Origin: CAZJBH01 sp964544485
GTDB taxonomy: Bacteria; Patescibacteriota; Minisyncoccia; Portnoybacterales; UBA2143
Direction of reading: 5' to 3'
Assembly (NCBI GenBank): GCA_964544485.1
Contig: CAZJBH010000013.1
Span: forward strand, 1 to 14,724
Length of the DNA stretch: 14,724 nucleotides
Below the pieces are notes generated by a model, which was given only the letters and a program-made list of their open reading frames with translations, had not been told where the DNA came from and did not search any database. Shown piece by piece: positions 13,641 through 14,724 of this stretch. The position numbers and the translations under genes are program-made. Position 1 is the first letter of the stretch; every line of letters starts with the position of its first letter.

Positions 13641-14226
13641 ATGAAAAAACAAGTAGTGATTATTCATGGAGGGGAAACATTTAAAAATTATNNNNNNNNN
13701 NAAGGAATTGAATTTAGGGAAGTATAAGAAGAAGGGATGGAAAAGTAATCTACAAGAGGACTTAGGTGATAAATTTGAAGTAATTAATTTAAAAATGCCT
13801 AATCCTAACAATGCTCGTTATCAGGAATGGAAGATTATTTTTGAAAAAGCAGCTAACTTATTGAATAATAAAGTGATTTTAATCGGACATTCTTTAGGTG
13901 GAGCCTTTTTAGCTAGATATCTTTCAGAGAATAAGTTTCTTAAAAAAATTCTAGCTTGTTTTTTAATTGCGCCGCCTTATAGCAAAGAGCTAGGCGATGA
14001 ATATTTAGGTGATTTTGCGATTCAAACAAATTTAAAGAAATTTGCTGAACAAACTCAAATCTTTATTTACCAGAGTCAAGATGATCCAGTTGTGCCTTTT
14101 TCTGAAATGGAGCGGTATAGAAAGGCTTTGCCAGAAGCTATTTTCAAAGTTTTTAAAAAAAGACAGCATTTTAATCAAAATAAATTCCCGGAACTAGTCC
14201 GGGAAATTAAGAAAATAGAGTTTTAA
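13641..14226 (+). CDS. RBBP9/YdeN-type alpha/beta hydrolase, broken by an assembly gap
   Basis: Small serine hydrolase of the alpha/beta fold. The true start is ATG 13641: MKKQVVIIHGGETFKNY is the usual first strand and oxyanion loop of this family. After the Ns the frame resumes at 13702 with KELNLGKYKKKGWK. The nucleophile serine lies in GHSLGG (codon 13891-13893), a likely catalytic Asp in QDDPVVP (codon 14083-14085), and a likely catalytic His in RQHFNQNKFPEL (codon 14167-14169). 17 residues before and 174 after the gap are known. The two parts are in frame only if a multiple of 3 bases is missing, so ten Ns is a placeholder; by family pattern roughly 8-10 residues are lost. RBBP9-like proteins are cytoplasmic esterases or peptidases; the substrate is unknown. 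The next gene starts 3 nt after the stop. Confidence 0.85.
13692..13701. other. Assembly gap (10 Ns)
   Basis: Ten undetermined bases inside the hydrolase gene. Reading frames on both sides fit one gene only when the real gap length is a multiple of three, so the printed length is not the true length. Confidence 0.97.
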
Positions 14227-14229
14227 AAT

Positions 14230-14724
14230 ATGGAATATTTTATTGGTTGTTTAATATTTTTTTCTGTTTGGATTATTTTCTTTATCTTAAGAAAAGATTT
14301 AAGAAAAGAAATGATTTTTGGCAGTTTATTGGCTATGCCTTTTGGCTTAAGCGAATCTTTATGGGTGCCTGAATATTGGAATCCTCCTTCTTTGTTTAAT
14401 TTAATGTCTAATTACGGATTTGGCATAGAAAGCTTTTTCTTTTTCTTTATTTGCGGAGGAATTTCTGCTGTTATCTACGAGATTTTTTTTGGTAAAAAAC
14501 TTGTTAAAATAAGGAGAAAAAGGAAATTTTTATTTTATCCATATATTTTAACTGTTTGTTTTTTCTTTATTCTAAACTTTATTTTCCCTGAAAATACAAT
14601 TCATGTTATTTTTATTACTTTGTTATTTGGCTCTGCGTTAGTTGTTTTCAGAAGAAAGGATTTAATTTCTCAGATGATTTTTGGAGGAATTTTCTTTGCT
14701 ATTCTTTATTTTTTATTTTTCTTT
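14230..14724 (+). CDS. Membrane protein resembling lycopene-cyclase-domain proteins (3' truncated)
   Basis: The frame is open from ATG 14230 to the window end, 165 residues, with no stop. Hydrophobic segments lie at about 2-20, 28-40, 66-87, 99-119, 124-140 and 148-165. A unit is repeated: RKDLRKEMIFGSLLA (21-35) and RKDLISQMIFGGIFFA (142-157), each after a helix, as in proteins built from two lycopene cyclase (CarR/CrtYc-CrtYd) domains. VPEYWNPPSLF (47-57) and FGIESFFFFFICGG (64-77) also resemble proteins annotated that way in Patescibacteria, from memory only. No carotenoid gene is in the window, so cyclase activity is doubtful. It starts 3 nt after the hydrolase stop without an SD site, so the two genes are probably co-transcribed. 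Confidence 0.65.
   Translation, partial: MEYFIGCLIFFSVWIIFFILRKDLRKEMIFGSLLAMPFGLSESLWVPEYWNPPSLFNLMSNYGFGIESFFFFFICGGISAVIYEIFFGKKLVKIRRKRKFLFYPYILTVCFFFILNFIFPENTIHVIFITLLFGSALVVFRRKDLISQMIFGGIFFAILYFLFFF

Overview
The window looks like part of the chromosome of an uncultivated, low-GC bacterium, most likely from the Candidate Phyla Radiation (Patescibacteria, Parcubacteria-like). This is an inference. It rests on very AT-rich DNA with TTA/AAA/ATT-biased codons, tightly packed and overlapping genes, a prolyl-tRNA synthetase without the large editing insertion, several ORFan proteins, and a run of 10 Ns typical of a metagenome scaffold. TGA ends two genes (8135-8137 and 9188-9190) and no gene reads through it, so the standard bacterial code applies rather than the Gracilibacteria/Absconditabacteria code. 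No tRNA, rRNA, CRISPR array or insertion sequence was seen, and no stretch over 300 bases lacks a gene.

Layout. (1) 1-5991 is one co-directional block: the 3' part of proS, mreB, mutM, a short GH1 beta-glycosidase, an EamA-type transporter and a membrane-anchored clan-A glycosidase-like protein. Gaps are 1-10 nt or the genes overlap, so transcription and translation are probably coupled. (2) 6062-6487 is an ORFan with a near-ideal promoter and its own terminator. (3) 6538-8721 holds a SpoU/TrmH RNA methyltransferase, tRNA-guanine transglycosylase and a VTT/DedA-type membrane protein, overlapping by 11 and 4 nt. (4) 8798-9190 is another ORFan with a strong Shine-Dalgarno (SD) site and a terminator. 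(5) 9269-11977 is a large UPF0182 membrane protein with a promoter placed so that its mRNA should be leaderless. (6) 12053-12316 is a third small ORFan with promoter, SD site and terminator. (7) An ORFan on the minus strand (12447-12854) is divergent from a Mu Gam-like DNA-end-binding protein (13011-13556). Their intergenic region carries a long imperfect palindrome over the predicted promoter. (8) 13641-14226 is an RBBP9/YdeN-type alpha/beta hydrolase broken by the N-run, followed by a truncated membrane protein that resembles lycopene-cyclase-domain proteins.

The core genes cover translation (ProS, Tgt, the RNA methyltransferase), cell shape (MreB), base-excision repair (MutM), and sugar and membrane functions. 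The most interesting candidates are the chromosomal Gam homologue with its divergent partner and palindrome, two promoters of shared geometry that point to leaderless transcripts, and the repeated arrangement of monocistronic ORFans with a strong SD site and, in most cases, a clear promoter and terminator.
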